NCBI RefSeq assembly: GCF_000503055.1
Contig: NZ_AYVY01000019.1
Coordinates: forward strand, 101,925-165,924
Length of the DNA: 64,000 bases
Direction of reading: 5' to 3'
Source: Mesorhizobium sp. LSHC420B00
Lineage (GTDB): Bacteria > Pseudomonadota > Alphaproteobacteria > Rhizobiales > Rhizobiaceae
Shown here: one piece after another, positions 43,413 through 51,104 of the stretch
How the letters are laid out: every line of letters begins with the position of its first letter
Position numbering within the stretch: position 1 is the first letter of the stretch
Position numbers and translations under genes: made by a program
Notes under the pieces: model-generated
What the model saw: the letters and a program-made list of their open reading frames with translations, nothing else
Database searches by the model: none
What the model was told of the DNA's origin: nothing

Positions 43413-43431
43413 GACGACGGTTCCCGTCGTC
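43413..43431. other. intercistronic hairpin
   Basis: GACGACGG, TTC, CCGTCGTC: an 8-bp stem with a 3-base loop between the transaminase stop and amidase start. No T-run, so probably an mRNA-stability or partial-attenuation element rather than a terminator. Confidence 0.6.
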
Positions 43432-43452
43432 GCCCTACATGTTGGGGAGCAT

Positions 43453-44781
43453 CTAGTCCACCGCCCTCAGCACTTCGCGCACATGGTCGATCAATTCGTT
43501 GATCTGGCCCTTGGTAATGATGAGCGGTGGCGACAGAGCGATGATGTCGCCGGTGGTGCGGATCAGCGCACCGCGCTCGAACGCCTTGACGAAAGCCGAG
43601 AAGGCGCGCTTCGTCGGCTGGCCTGCGATCGGCGCCAGCTCGATCGCGCCGATCAGGCCGATGTTGCGGATGTCGATGACGTTCGGTTCGCCCTTCAGCG
43701 AGTGCAGCGCGTCCTCCCAGTACGGCGCCAGTTCCTCGCCGCGCGTCAGCAGCCCCTCTTCCTTGTAGGTGTCGAGTGTGCCCAGCGCCGCCGCGCAGGC
43801 GATCGGATTGCCCGAATAGGTGTAGCCGTGGAAGAACTCAATCATATGCTCGGGCCCGGTCATGAAGGCGTCGTGGATTTCCTTCTTGACGAACACCGCG
43901 CCCATCGGGATGACGCCATTGGAGACGCCCTTGGCCGTCGTCATGATATCCGGGGTGACACCGAAATAGTCGGCGGCAAACGGCGTGCCGAGGCGGCCAA
44001 AACCGGTGATGACCTCGTCGAAGATCAGCAAGATGCCGTGCTTGGTGCAGATCTCGCGCAGCTTCTGCAGATAGCCCTTCGGCGGCAGGATGACGCCGGT
44101 GGAACCGGCAACCGGTTCGACGATGACTGCGGCGATGGTCGACGCGTCGTGCAAGGCGACGATGCGTTCCAGCTCGTTGGCCAGTTCCGCGCCATGCTCG
44201 GGCACGCCTTTCGTGAAGGAGTTCCTTTCCGGCAAATGCGTGTGTGGCATGTGATCTACGCCGCCGAGCAGCGTGCCAAACATCTTGCGGTTGGTGACGA
44301 TGCCGCCGACCGAGATGCCGCCGAAATTGACGCCGTGATAGCCGCGCTCGCGGCCGATCAGCCGGGTGCGCGAGCCCTCGCCTTTTACGCGGTGATAGGC
44401 GATCGCCATCTTCAGCGCCGTCTCGACTGATTCCGAGCCGGAATTGGTGAAGAACACATGGTCCATGCCCTTCGGGGCGATGTCGACCAGGCGATTGGCC
44501 AGCTCGAACACGATCGGGTGGCCCATCTGGAAGGCCGGCGCATAGTCGAGCTCTGCCGCTTGGCTCTGGATCGCCTCGGTGATCTTCGGGCGGCAGTGGC
44601 CGGCATTGACGCACCACAGGCCGGCGGTGCCGTCGAGAACCTTGCGCCCGTCGCTGGTCGTGTAATGCATGTCCTTGGCCGACACCATCATGCGCGGCGC
44701 CTGCTTGAACTGCCGGTTTGCCGTGAACGGCATCCAGAATGCGCTGAGATCGTTCGGCGTGACTTTCAGCCGGTTGGACAT
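43453..44781 (-). CDS. omega-amino acid:pyruvate aminotransferase
   Basis: 442 residues from MSNRLKVTPNDLSAFWMPFT with GGGGAAG upstream. Class III PLP aminotransferase: GTAGLWCVNAGHCRPKI, TNSGSESVETALKMA, RGYHGVNFGG, ILLIFDEVITGFGRLG, and the PLP lysine in TTAKGVSNGVIPMGAV. The start SAFWMPFTANRQFK is characteristic of beta-alanine:pyruvate transaminases. It would convert beta-alanine to malonate semialdehyde, the last step here. First gene of the operon, behind a RutR-like box. Confidence 0.93.
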   Translation of the reverse strand: MSNRLKVTPNDLSAFWMPFTANRQFKQAPRMMVSAKDMHYTTSDGRKVLDGTAGLWCVNAGHCRPKITEAIQSQAAELDYAPAFQMGHPIVFELANRLVDIAPKGMDHVFFTNSGSESVETALKMAIAYHRVKGEGSRTRLIGRERGYHGVNFGGISVGGIVTNRKMFGTLLGGVDHMPHTHLPERNSFTKGVPEHGAELANELERIVALHDASTIAAVIVEPVAGSTGVILPPKGYLQKLREICTKHGILLIFDEVITGFGRLGTPFAADYFGVTPDIMTTAKGVSNGVIPMGAVFVKKEIHDAFMTGPEHMIEFFHGYTYSGNPIACAAALGTLDTYKEEGLLTRGEELAPYWEDALHSLKGEPNVIDIRNIGLIGAIELAPIAGQPTKRAFSAFVKAFERGALIRTTGDIIALSPPLIITKGQINELIDHVREVLRAVD

Positions 44782-44875
44782 GACCAAGACTTCCCCTTGT
44801 AACCTGTTTCGGTGCGGCTAACGCTTGGTCTTTCCAACACTTGGTCTTTGCTGCGTTTTCGTGCTACGCAAATTT

Positions 44876-44891
44876 TTGACCGGTTGGACAA
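44876..44891. promoter_or_regulatory. RutR-type operator between transaminase operon and rutR
   Basis: TTGACCGGTTGGACAA fits the RutR palindrome TTGACCAnnTGGTCAA at 12 of 14 fixed bases. It is 95 bp upstream of the transaminase start and 134 bp from rutR, divergent genes. A direct repeat CTTGGTCTTT (44824-44833, 44840-44849) lies closer to the transaminase and may be part of the promoter. Confidence 0.8.
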
Positions 44892-45024
44892 ACGTTAGCA
44901 CCGCCTTATCAGCGGTCAAGGGATTACTAGCGGAAATGCGGCTTTCGAAGTGCGCTCCACAGGGCGGGGAAAAACTGGTCCAGAGAATTGGTCCAGACGC
45001 TCCTCACAGCGAAGGTTGTTCGAG

Positions 45025-45666
45025 GTGACGGGGGTGGTCGAAAGCTCCGCTCCACGCCGCACCCGCATCCAGCTGGAAAAGCGCGAGCTCATTCTGGAGG
45101 CGGCGCTCGAAGTCTTCTCCACCAACGGTTTTCGCGGTTCGACCATCGACCAGATCGCCGAAGCCGCCGGCATGTCGAAGCCGAACCTGCTCTATTATTT
45201 CCGCCGCAAGGAGGACATCCACGAGACGCTGATGCAACGGCTTCTCGACACCTGGCTGGCGCCGCTGCGCGAACTCGACGACATTGGCGATCCGCTGACC
45301 GAACTGCGCAACTACATCAGGCGCAAGCTCGAAATGGCGCGCGATTTCCCGCGCGAGAGCCGGCTATTCGCTAATGAGATCCTGCAGGGCGCGCCGCGCA
45401 TCATGCCGATGCTGGAAGGTGAGTTGAAGACGCTGGTCGACGAGAAAGCCAACGTCATCAAGGGCTGGATGCGCGCCGGCAAGATTGCCCGCACCGACCC
45501 CTGGCACCTGATCTTCTCGATCTGGGCGACGACGCAGCATTATGCCGATTTCGACGTCCAGGTCCGCGCCGTGCTCGGCCCCGACCGCGGCGGCGACGGC
45601 CGCTTCGAGGATGCCGCAAGGTTTCTCGAGCAACTGTTCATCGACGGGCTGAAGCCGAAAAACTAG
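45025..45666 (+). CDS. rutR: pyrimidine-responsive TetR-family regulator
   Basis: 213 residues from a GTG at 45025 (another GTG at 45034), close to E. coli RutR at 212. HTH: GSTIDQIAEAAGMSKPNLLYYF. The ligand domain tracks RutR closely: DTWLAPLRELDDIGDPLTEL, YIRRKLEMARDFPRESRLFA, DPWHLIFSIWATTQHYADFD. RutR binds uracil or thymine and leaves DNA. Here it sits divergent from the reductive pathway operon with a RutR-like box between, so it controls a different pathway from the oxidative Rut route of E. coli. Confidence 0.93.
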   Translation: MTGVVESSAPRRTRIQLEKRELILEAALEVFSTNGFRGSTIDQIAEAAGMSKPNLLYYFRRKEDIHETLMQRLLDTWLAPLRELDDIGDPLTELRNYIRRKLEMARDFPRESRLFANEILQGAPRIMPMLEGELKTLVDEKANVIKGWMRAGKIARTDPWHLIFSIWATTQHYADFDVQVRAVLGPDRGGDGRFEDAARFLEQLFIDGLKPKN

Positions 45667-45676
45667 CCTTGATGGT

Positions 45677-46549
45677 TCACGCGCTGCGCCGCGCGGCCGG
45701 CAGCGCATCGAGCAGCTTCTGCAGCTTGGCGATCGAGTTCTGCTCGGCGAGCGGCGTGTAGACGATCAGCTTCATGTCCGAGCCGTCGTCGATCGACAGG
45801 CTCATATGTTCGAACGCCATGGCGCCCGCTATCGGATGCCTGACATGCTTCACACCCGATAGGTTGCGGGCCACATCGCGCAGCGGCCACCAGGCGCGGA
45901 ACTCCGGGCTTGAACGCGTCATCAGCGCAATCAACCGCTCGAAATCCGGATCGCCGACATACTTCGCGCTTTCCGCCCGGAATGACGCCAGCACGGCGCG
46001 CGCCAGTTCCTCCCAGTCGACGAGCAGGCGCCGATGCTGCGGGCTGGTGAAAACCATATGGACGATGTTGCGGGCATCGCCCTCCAGCAGGCCATAATCG
46101 CCGAACACGGCTGCCGCCGCCGGGTTCCAGGCCAGCACATCCCAGCGCCGCCCGACGACATAGGCCGGCTGCAGGACCAGGCTCTGCAGCATGTGCAGCA
46201 AGGGGCCGTCGATCTTTTCCGGCGCGTCGACGCGACGCTCCGGCTGCGGCCGGCCGGCGAGAATAAACAGATGCCGTTGCTCAGCCGCGTCCAGGCGCAG
46301 CGCCTGGCTGAGTGCGGTCAGCACTTCCACCGACGGCCGAACGTCGCGGCCCTGCTCCAGCCAGGTGTACCAGGTCGTGCCGACGCCGGCGATCATCGCC
46401 ACCTCCTCGCGCCGCAGCCCGGGCGTGCGCCGGCGTAAGCCGGTCGAGATGCCGGTGGCCGAAGGCGTCAGCCTTTCGCGCCGCGAACGCAGGAAGGCGC
46501 CGAGCTCGCGGCGGCGGCTGTCTTCGGCGGAATGCGCGGTGGAATCCAT
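45677..46549 (-). CDS. XRE-family regulator with MmyB-like ligand domain
   Basis: 290 residues from ATG 46549. N-terminal XRE helix-turn-helix: RRELGAFLRSRRERLTPSAT, GLRRRTPGLRREEVAMIAGV, TWYTWLEQGRD. The C-terminal MmyB-like domain begins VVGRRWDVLAWNPAAAAVFG. Proteins of this type often control an adjacent SDR/oxidoreductase, and here a divergent SDR pair lies 105 bp away. No ribosome site is seen; TATAAT seven bases upstream suggests a leaderless mRNA. Confidence 0.9.
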   Translation of the reverse strand: MDSTAHSAEDSRRRELGAFLRSRRERLTPSATGISTGLRRRTPGLRREEVAMIAGVGTTWYTWLEQGRDVRPSVEVLTALSQALRLDAAEQRHLFILAGRPQPERRVDAPEKIDGPLLHMLQSLVLQPAYVVGRRWDVLAWNPAAAAVFGDYGLLEGDARNIVHMVFTSPQHRRLLVDWEELARAVLASFRAESAKYVGDPDFERLIALMTRSSPEFRAWWPLRDVARNLSGVKHVRHPIAGAMAFEHMSLSIDDGSDMKLIVYTPLAEQNSIAKLQKLLDALPAARRSA

Positions 46550-46556
46550 GGCCGCT

Positions 46557-46562
46557 ATTATA
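46557..46562 (-). promoter_or_regulatory. TATAAT -10 box for a probably leaderless XRE mRNA
   Basis: A perfect TATAAT on the minus strand ends seven bases before the XRE ATG, placing the transcription start at or next to the A of ATG. No convincing -35 is seen (TTTATC at 16-base spacing). Confidence 0.55.
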
Positions 46563-46654
46563 GCAGTACCGATACCAGGATAAAGTTTGAACTGTTTGGC
46601 AAGTGGCTGGTGCCCCATCTTTCCGCTCAAAGCGATGAGATGGAGGCTCTGAAC

Positions 46655-47506
46655 ATGGAACTGAAAGACAAGACAATCCTCATCACCGGGTCGACCGACG
46701 GCGTCGGCCGTGTCGTCGCGCAAAGGCTCGGCGCCGGCGGCGCCCGCATCCTGGTGCATGGCCGCGACGCGACAAGGGGCAAGGCGGTCGCGGCCGAGAT
46801 CGAAGCCACCGGCGGCAAGGCCGAGCTGCTTGTCGCCGACCTCTCCTCCCTGGCGGAAGTCCGCCGCCTCGCCGAGGTCGTGCGCGCCCGCACGGGCCGA
46901 CTCGATGTCCTCATCAACAATGCCGGCGTCGGCACCGCCGGCCCCAACGCCAAACGACAGGTCAGCGCCGACAGCTACGAACTGCGCTTTGCCGTCAACT
47001 ATCTCGCCGGCTTCCTGCTCACCACGGAGCTGCTGCCGCTGCTCAAGGCCAGCGCGCCGGCGCGCATCGTCAACGTCGCCTCGGCAGGCCAGCAGGCGAT
47101 CGATTTCGACGATGTCATGCTGACCCGCTCCTATGACGGCATCCGTGCCTACTGCCAGAGCAAGCTGGCGCAGATCATGTTCACCATCGATCTGGCGGAG
47201 CAGCTGAACGGCACCGGCGTCACGGTCAACAGCCTGCATCCGGCAAGCTACATGAACACCACGATGGTGCGGCAGGCGGGCGTCACACCCTGGAGCTCGG
47301 TCCAAACCGGCGCCGAAGCCATCATCAATCTCGCCACATCGCCGGCGCTCGAAGGGCGGAGCGGCCTCTATTTCGACGGCCAGAGGGAATCCCGCGCCGA
47401 TGCGCAAGCCTATGACGCTAAGGCACGACGTCGATTGCGGGAATTGAGCCTCGGTCTTGTCGGGCTCGCACCGGCTTCCGCAACATCGAAGAGAGAAAAT
47501 TCATGA
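46655..47506 (+). CDS. short-chain dehydrogenase/reductase
   Basis: 283 residues from MELKDKTILITGSTDGVGRV with GGAGG upstream. Cofactor motif TGSTDGVG, then NNAGVGTAGPN; catalytic residues are in SAG and YCQSK (YxxxK present). LHPASYMNTTMV follows. This is the retinol-dehydrogenase-like SDR class. Its stop overlaps the start of a second SDR (ATGA). Divergent from the XRE regulator, its likely controller. Confidence 0.9.
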   Translation: MELKDKTILITGSTDGVGRVVAQRLGAGGARILVHGRDATRGKAVAAEIEATGGKAELLVADLSSLAEVRRLAEVVRARTGRLDVLINNAGVGTAGPNAKRQVSADSYELRFAVNYLAGFLLTTELLPLLKASAPARIVNVASAGQQAIDFDDVMLTRSYDGIRAYCQSKLAQIMFTIDLAEQLNGTGVTVNSLHPASYMNTTMVRQAGVTPWSSVQTGAEAIINLATSPALEGRSGLYFDGQRESRADAQAYDAKARRRLRELSLGLVGLAPASATSKRENS

Positions 47507-48225
47507 TCGAGAAAGCGCAGCACACTGTGGTCGTCGGCGGCTCCTCCGGCATCGGCCTCGCCACTGCGAAAAAGTTGCTTGGTCCGGGCATGAAGGTGAC
47601 GATCACCGGGCGCAACCGGGAAAGGCTCGACAACGCAGGGCAAAGCCTTGGCGGCGCGGTCGGAAAAGCTGCCTTCGATGCCGCGAAGCCGGACGAGGTT
47701 CGCCGGTTTTTCAGCGATCTCGGCCCTTTCGATCACCTGGTGCTGGCCGCCAGCGGCGGCAAGGGGCTCGGCCCGTTCGAAACGCTTGACCTGACCGACA
47801 TCGGCGGCGGCGTCGACGAGAAGGTCCGGCCGCAGCTCTCCTGCCTGCAGGCCGCCTTGCCGACGCTGAACAAGGGCGGCTCGGTGACTTTCATCTCGGC
47901 GGTGTCGGCGCAATTGTCGGCGCCGGGTGTCGCCGGCATCGCCGCCGTCAACGGCATGCTGCTGACCGTGGTGCCGATCCTGGCAATGGAGCTGAAGCCG
48001 TTACGCGTCAATGTCGTGGCGCCGGGCGTCATTGACACGCCCTGGTGGGATTTTTTGCCTGATGAACAGCGCCATGCGGTATTTGCCGATTATGCAGGCA
48101 AGACGCCGGTCGGCCGCATCGGCCGCGCCGAGGACGTTGCTGAGGCGATCGCGTTCCTGGTTTCGAACAGCTTCGTCACCGGCCAGATCCTGACCTGCGA
48201 CGGCGGCTTGCGGTATGCGGCGTAA
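47503..48225 (+). CDS. SDR-fold protein lacking the catalytic YxxxK
   Basis: 240 residues. GGSSGIGLATAKKL at the N-terminus and LRVNVVAPGVIDTPWWD, TGQILTCDGGLRY at the C-terminus are standard SDR. The active-site segment reads SAVSAQLSAPGVAGIAAVNG: the Tyr and Lys positions are Gly and Val. The protein at 7236 shares this AAVNG segment, so they form one subfamily. Translationally coupled to the intact SDR upstream; it may be a partner subunit or act without the usual catalysis. Confidence 0.88.
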   Translation: MIEKAQHTVVVGGSSGIGLATAKKLLGPGMKVTITGRNRERLDNAGQSLGGAVGKAAFDAAKPDEVRRFFSDLGPFDHLVLAASGGKGLGPFETLDLTDIGGGVDEKVRPQLSCLQAALPTLNKGGSVTFISAVSAQLSAPGVAGIAAVNGMLLTVVPILAMELKPLRVNVVAPGVIDTPWWDFLPDEQRHAVFADYAGKTPVGRIGRAEDVAEAIAFLVSNSFVTGQILTCDGGLRYAA

Positions 48226-48253
48226 CGCGGCTACATCTACGCGGCAATCGCTT

Positions 48254-48631
48254 TCAAAGCGACTGCGCGATCAGCGCCAGAAATCCTCCGGTTAGCGCGA
48301 CGTTGCCGACAAAGCCATTGATGCGGGACGCGCGCTCGGGACCCTGATGATCCCAGAAATTATGGAACATCGGCGTAGCAACGACAAGGAACAACACCAG
48401 GCACAGAGCGGCGGCAGCGGTCCAGATGCCCGCGATCACCAGTGCTCCGGTGACGGTCTGCAGGACGATCCCCAGCCAGAGCACCAGCCGCGCCTGCGGC
48501 ACGCCGCGCGTCGTCATCAATTGGGTCAGGAACGCCGCGTTCTGGATGTTGCGCAGGCCGGCAAAGACAAAGGCGCCGCCGAGCAGCAGGCGGGCCGCGA
48601 ATAGAATCTCACTATCAAAGCTTGAAAACAT
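48254..48631 (-). CDS. DoxX-family membrane protein
   Basis: 125 residues, four membrane helices: ILFAARLLLGGAFVFAGLRN, LVLWLGIVLQTVTGALVIAG, AAALCLVLFLVVATPMFHNF, GFVGNVALTGGFLALI. DoxX-like proteins are small inner-membrane proteins linked to redox or thiosulfate metabolism, often beside AhpD-like genes as here. The minus-strand group Rrf2, AhpD-like, DoxX looks like one unit. Confidence 0.88.
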   Translation of the reverse strand: MFSSFDSEILFAARLLLGGAFVFAGLRNIQNAAFLTQLMTTRGVPQARLVLWLGIVLQTVTGALVIAGIWTAAAALCLVLFLVVATPMFHNFWDHQGPERASRINGFVGNVALTGGFLALIAQSL

Positions 48632-48690
48632 GCTGTTGGTCCTTGGGCAGAAAAGAGGCGCACGACGCAGGCCGCGCGCCTGGTCCATGC

Positions 48691-49149
48691 TCAAGCGGCC
48701 ATGACCGCCGGCATCGGATGGATTGCATGGAACGGAACGCAAAGTCGGTTCCAGGTGTTGATCATGCCGAGTGCAACCGACAGCTTGATCAACTCCTGCT
48801 CCGAAAAATGCTCGAGCGTCCTTGCGTAGAGTTCGTCCGAAACACCGTTGTCGGCGATCCTGGTCAGCGCGTCGGTCCAGGCAAAGGCTGCGCGTTCGCG
48901 CTCTGAAAATAGCGGCGATTCCTTCCAGGCGGAGACGAGATAGAGCCGCTGCTCGCTCTCGCCGTCGTGGCGCGCCTCGCGGCTGTGCATCTCGACGCAA
49001 TACGAGCAGCCGTTGATCTGCGACGCCCTGAGCTTGATCAGATGCAACAGGCTTTTTTCGAGCCCGCATTCGTCGACTGCCTTGTTGAGCGCCGACACCG
49101 CCTTCATGATCTCCGGCGCCGCGCCGAAAAATTGCAGCCTCTCTTTCAT
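48691..49149 (-). CDS. carboxymuconolactone decarboxylase / AhpD-like protein
   Basis: 152 residues from MKERLQFFGAAPEIMKAVSA. The CMD core LHLIKLRASQINGCSYCVEMHSREARH is split by the AhpD-type CxxC (GCSYC) and distal His, indicating a thiol peroxidase/disulfide reductase role rather than decarboxylation. WTDALTRIADNGVSDELYAR completes the fold. Sits downstream of an Rrf2 regulator gene. Confidence 0.9.
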   Translation of the reverse strand: MKERLQFFGAAPEIMKAVSALNKAVDECGLEKSLLHLIKLRASQINGCSYCVEMHSREARHDGESEQRLYLVSAWKESPLFSERERAAFAWTDALTRIADNGVSDELYARTLEHFSEQELIKLSVALGMINTWNRLCVPFHAIHPMPAVMAA

Positions 49150-49162
49150 CGTTTTTAGCCTT

Positions 49163-49681
49163 TCATGCTTGCTTGGTTGAACTTGATTTCTGCGGACGCT
49201 GATGGCGCTCGACGAAGGCGCAGTTGGCGGCGACCGAACGGGGATCGGCATCGGCCGTGTATTCTGCAACGATGTCGGACAACCGGGCGTCGGCGAGCGC
49301 TGCGCGGTAGGCACGCTCGGCCTTCAGCATCGCCACCTTGATGCCGCAGGGTTTGACATAAACCGAGGCATCGAGCCTGGCGGGGCCGCGCTGGCGGATT
49401 TCGGCGCAGCGAAAGGCCGGTTCTCGCCCTTCGACGGCCAACACGATATCGAGCAGCGTAATGCGTTCCGCCGGCCGCGCCAGCCGGTAGCCGCCGGACG
49501 GCCCCGGAACCGATTCCAGAATGCCCGACACCGTCAGCATGTTGAGATGCTTGAGGAGATAGCTCGGCGACAGCCCGAACGCTTCCGCCATGGCAGCACC
49601 CGGCATGGTCGCGGCGCCATCAACGCCAGCAAGCATCGCGGCGCAGTGGATGGCCGCTTCGACGCCCTCACCCAGCTTCAT
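49163..49681 (-). CDS. Rrf2-family regulator
   Basis: 172 residues. Winged helix: MPGAAMAEAFGLSPSYLLKH, LNMLTVSGILESVPGPSGGYRLARPAERITLLDI. Only two cysteines (FRCAEI and KPCGIK) lie in the region where IscR/NsrR have three cluster ligands, so it may sense by thiol oxidation or hold no cluster. First gene of the minus-strand unit with the AhpD-like and DoxX genes; a 31-bp palindrome precedes it. Confidence 0.9.
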   Translation of the reverse strand: MKLGEGVEAAIHCAAMLAGVDGAATMPGAAMAEAFGLSPSYLLKHLNMLTVSGILESVPGPSGGYRLARPAERITLLDIVLAVEGREPAFRCAEIRQRGPARLDASVYVKPCGIKVAMLKAERAYRAALADARLSDIVAEYTADADPRSVAANCAFVERHQRPQKSSSTKQA

Positions 49682-49698
49682 TTCGCTCTCCTAGTCAT

Positions 49699-49729
49699 GG
49701 ATATAGATTATCGTGGATAATCTTTATCC
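49699..49729. promoter_or_regulatory. 31-bp near-perfect palindrome, Rrf2 operator
   Basis: Arms GGATATAGATTATC and GATAATCTTTATCC around GTG: 14-bp arms with one mismatch, the inner AGATTATC/GATAATCT perfect. It ends 18 bp upstream of the Rrf2 start. AT-rich in a GC-rich region, as operators of this family often are. Confidence 0.85.
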
Positions 49730-49743
49730 GCAATAGGGAAATT

Positions 49744-49776
49744 AAAAAAGCGGCGCCCGTGAACGCCGCTTTTTTT
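49744..49776. terminator. bidirectional terminator after preA
   Basis: Six As, GCGGCG, loop CCCGTGAA, CGCCGC, seven Ts. It begins eight bases beyond the preA stop on the minus strand and ends the preT-preA operon. Confidence 0.9.
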
Positions 49777-49784
49777 TCGCAATG

Positions 49785-51104
49785 CTATTCCGCCGCCACC
49801 TTGGCCATCGGGTTGTTCGGATGCGTCGTCCAGTTGGCGTAGATCGGTGACACCGGCTTGCCGGTGCGCTGGTCCATCACGCCGACCGCCAGCGGCTCCA
49901 TGGTGATGCAGTTCTCGACCGGGCAGACATTGACGCAGAGATTGCAGCCGACGCATTCGGCCTCGATCACCTCGAAATGCCTGACGCCGTCCACCATGCT
50001 GGTGATCGCCTGGTGCGAGGTGTCCTCGCAGGCGATGTGGCAGCGGCCGCATTTGATACAGGCGTCCTGGTCGATATGCGCCTTGGCGATATAGTTGAGG
50101 TTGAGATACTGCCAGTCGGTGACGTTGGGCGTGGCGCGGCCGACGATGTCGTCGAGCGAGGCATGGCCCTTCTCGTCCATCCAGTTTTCCAGGCCGGCGA
50201 TCATCTCCTGCACGATCTTGAAGCCATAGGTCATTGCCGCCGTGCACACCTGCACATTGCCGGCGCCGAGCGCCATGAACTCGGCGGCGTCGCGCCAGGT
50301 GGTGATGCCGCCGATACCGGAGATCGGCAGGCCATGCGTTTCCGGGTCGCGCGCGATCTCGGCCACCATGTTCATCGCGATCGGCTTCACCGCCGGACCG
50401 CAATAGCCGCCATGCGAACCCTTGCCGTCGATGGTCGGCTCCGGTGCGAAATTGTCGAGATTGACGCCGGTGATCGAATTGATGGTGTTGATCAGCGACA
50501 CCGCATCGGTGCCGCCGGACAGCGCAGCGCGTGCCGGCTTGCGTATGTCGGTGATGTTGGGCGTCAGCTTGGTGATGACCGGCATGCGGGTGTTGGCCTT
50601 GCACCAGCGCACCACCATTTCGATGTATTCCGGCACCTGACCGACCGCCGCACCCATGCCGCGTTCCGACATGCCGTGCGGGCAGCCGAAATTGAGCTCG
50701 ATACCATCGGCGCCGGTCTCCTCGACCACCGGCAGGATCGCCTTCCAGGCATGCTCCTCGCACGGCACCATCAGCGAGACGACGATCGCCCGGTCGGGCC
50801 AGTCCATCTTGACCTGCTTGATCTCGCGCAAATTGACCTGCAGGTCGCGATCGGTGATCAACTCGATATTGTTCAGGCCAAGCAGGCGACGATCAGCGCC
50901 CCAGATCGCGCCATAGCGTGGCCCGTTGACGTTGACGACCGGCGGACCCTCTTCGCCGAGCGTCTTCCAGACGACACCGCCCCAGCCGGCCTTGAAGGCG
51001 CGGATGACGTTGTAGGCCTTGTCGGTCGGCGGCGCCGAGGCCAGCCAGAACGGGTTCGGCGATTTGATGCCGACGAAATTGTTGCGGATGTCTGCCATGC
51101 TCAT
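49785..51104 (-). CDS. preA: NAD-dependent dihydropyrimidine dehydrogenase, catalytic subunit
   Basis: 439 residues. N-terminal FMN barrel: NPFWLASAPPTDKAYNVIRA, IELNFGCPHGMSERGMGAAV (catalytic Cys region), GTDAVSLINTINSITGVNLD, ISGIGGITTWRDAAEF. The C-terminus holds two [4Fe-4S] ferredoxin motifs, CIKCGRCHIAC and CVGCNLCVNVCPV. With PreT it reduces uracil/thymine to dihydro forms (step one). Its start overlaps the preT stop by four bases. Confidence 0.96.
   Translation of the reverse strand: MSMADIRNNFVGIKSPNPFWLASAPPTDKAYNVIRAFKAGWGGVVWKTLGEEGPPVVNVNGPRYGAIWGADRRLLGLNNIELITDRDLQVNLREIKQVKMDWPDRAIVVSLMVPCEEHAWKAILPVVEETGADGIELNFGCPHGMSERGMGAAVGQVPEYIEMVVRWCKANTRMPVITKLTPNITDIRKPARAALSGGTDAVSLINTINSITGVNLDNFAPEPTIDGKGSHGGYCGPAVKPIAMNMVAEIARDPETHGLPISGIGGITTWRDAAEFMALGAGNVQVCTAAMTYGFKIVQEMIAGLENWMDEKGHASLDDIVGRATPNVTDWQYLNLNYIAKAHIDQDACIKCGRCHIACEDTSHQAITSMVDGVRHFEVIEAECVGCNLCVNVCPVENCITMEPLAVGVMDQRTGKPVSPIYANWTTHPNNPMAKVAAE

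Noticed and set aside
45677-47407. A 576-residue version of the XRE regulator
   Set aside because: The upstream 286 codons are antisense to the divergent SDR; the helix-turn-helix begins right after the ATG at 46549.
48254-49069. A 271-residue form of the DoxX protein
   Set aside because: The first 146 codons are antisense to the AhpD-like gene; the ATG at 48631 gives a normal four-helix DoxX.
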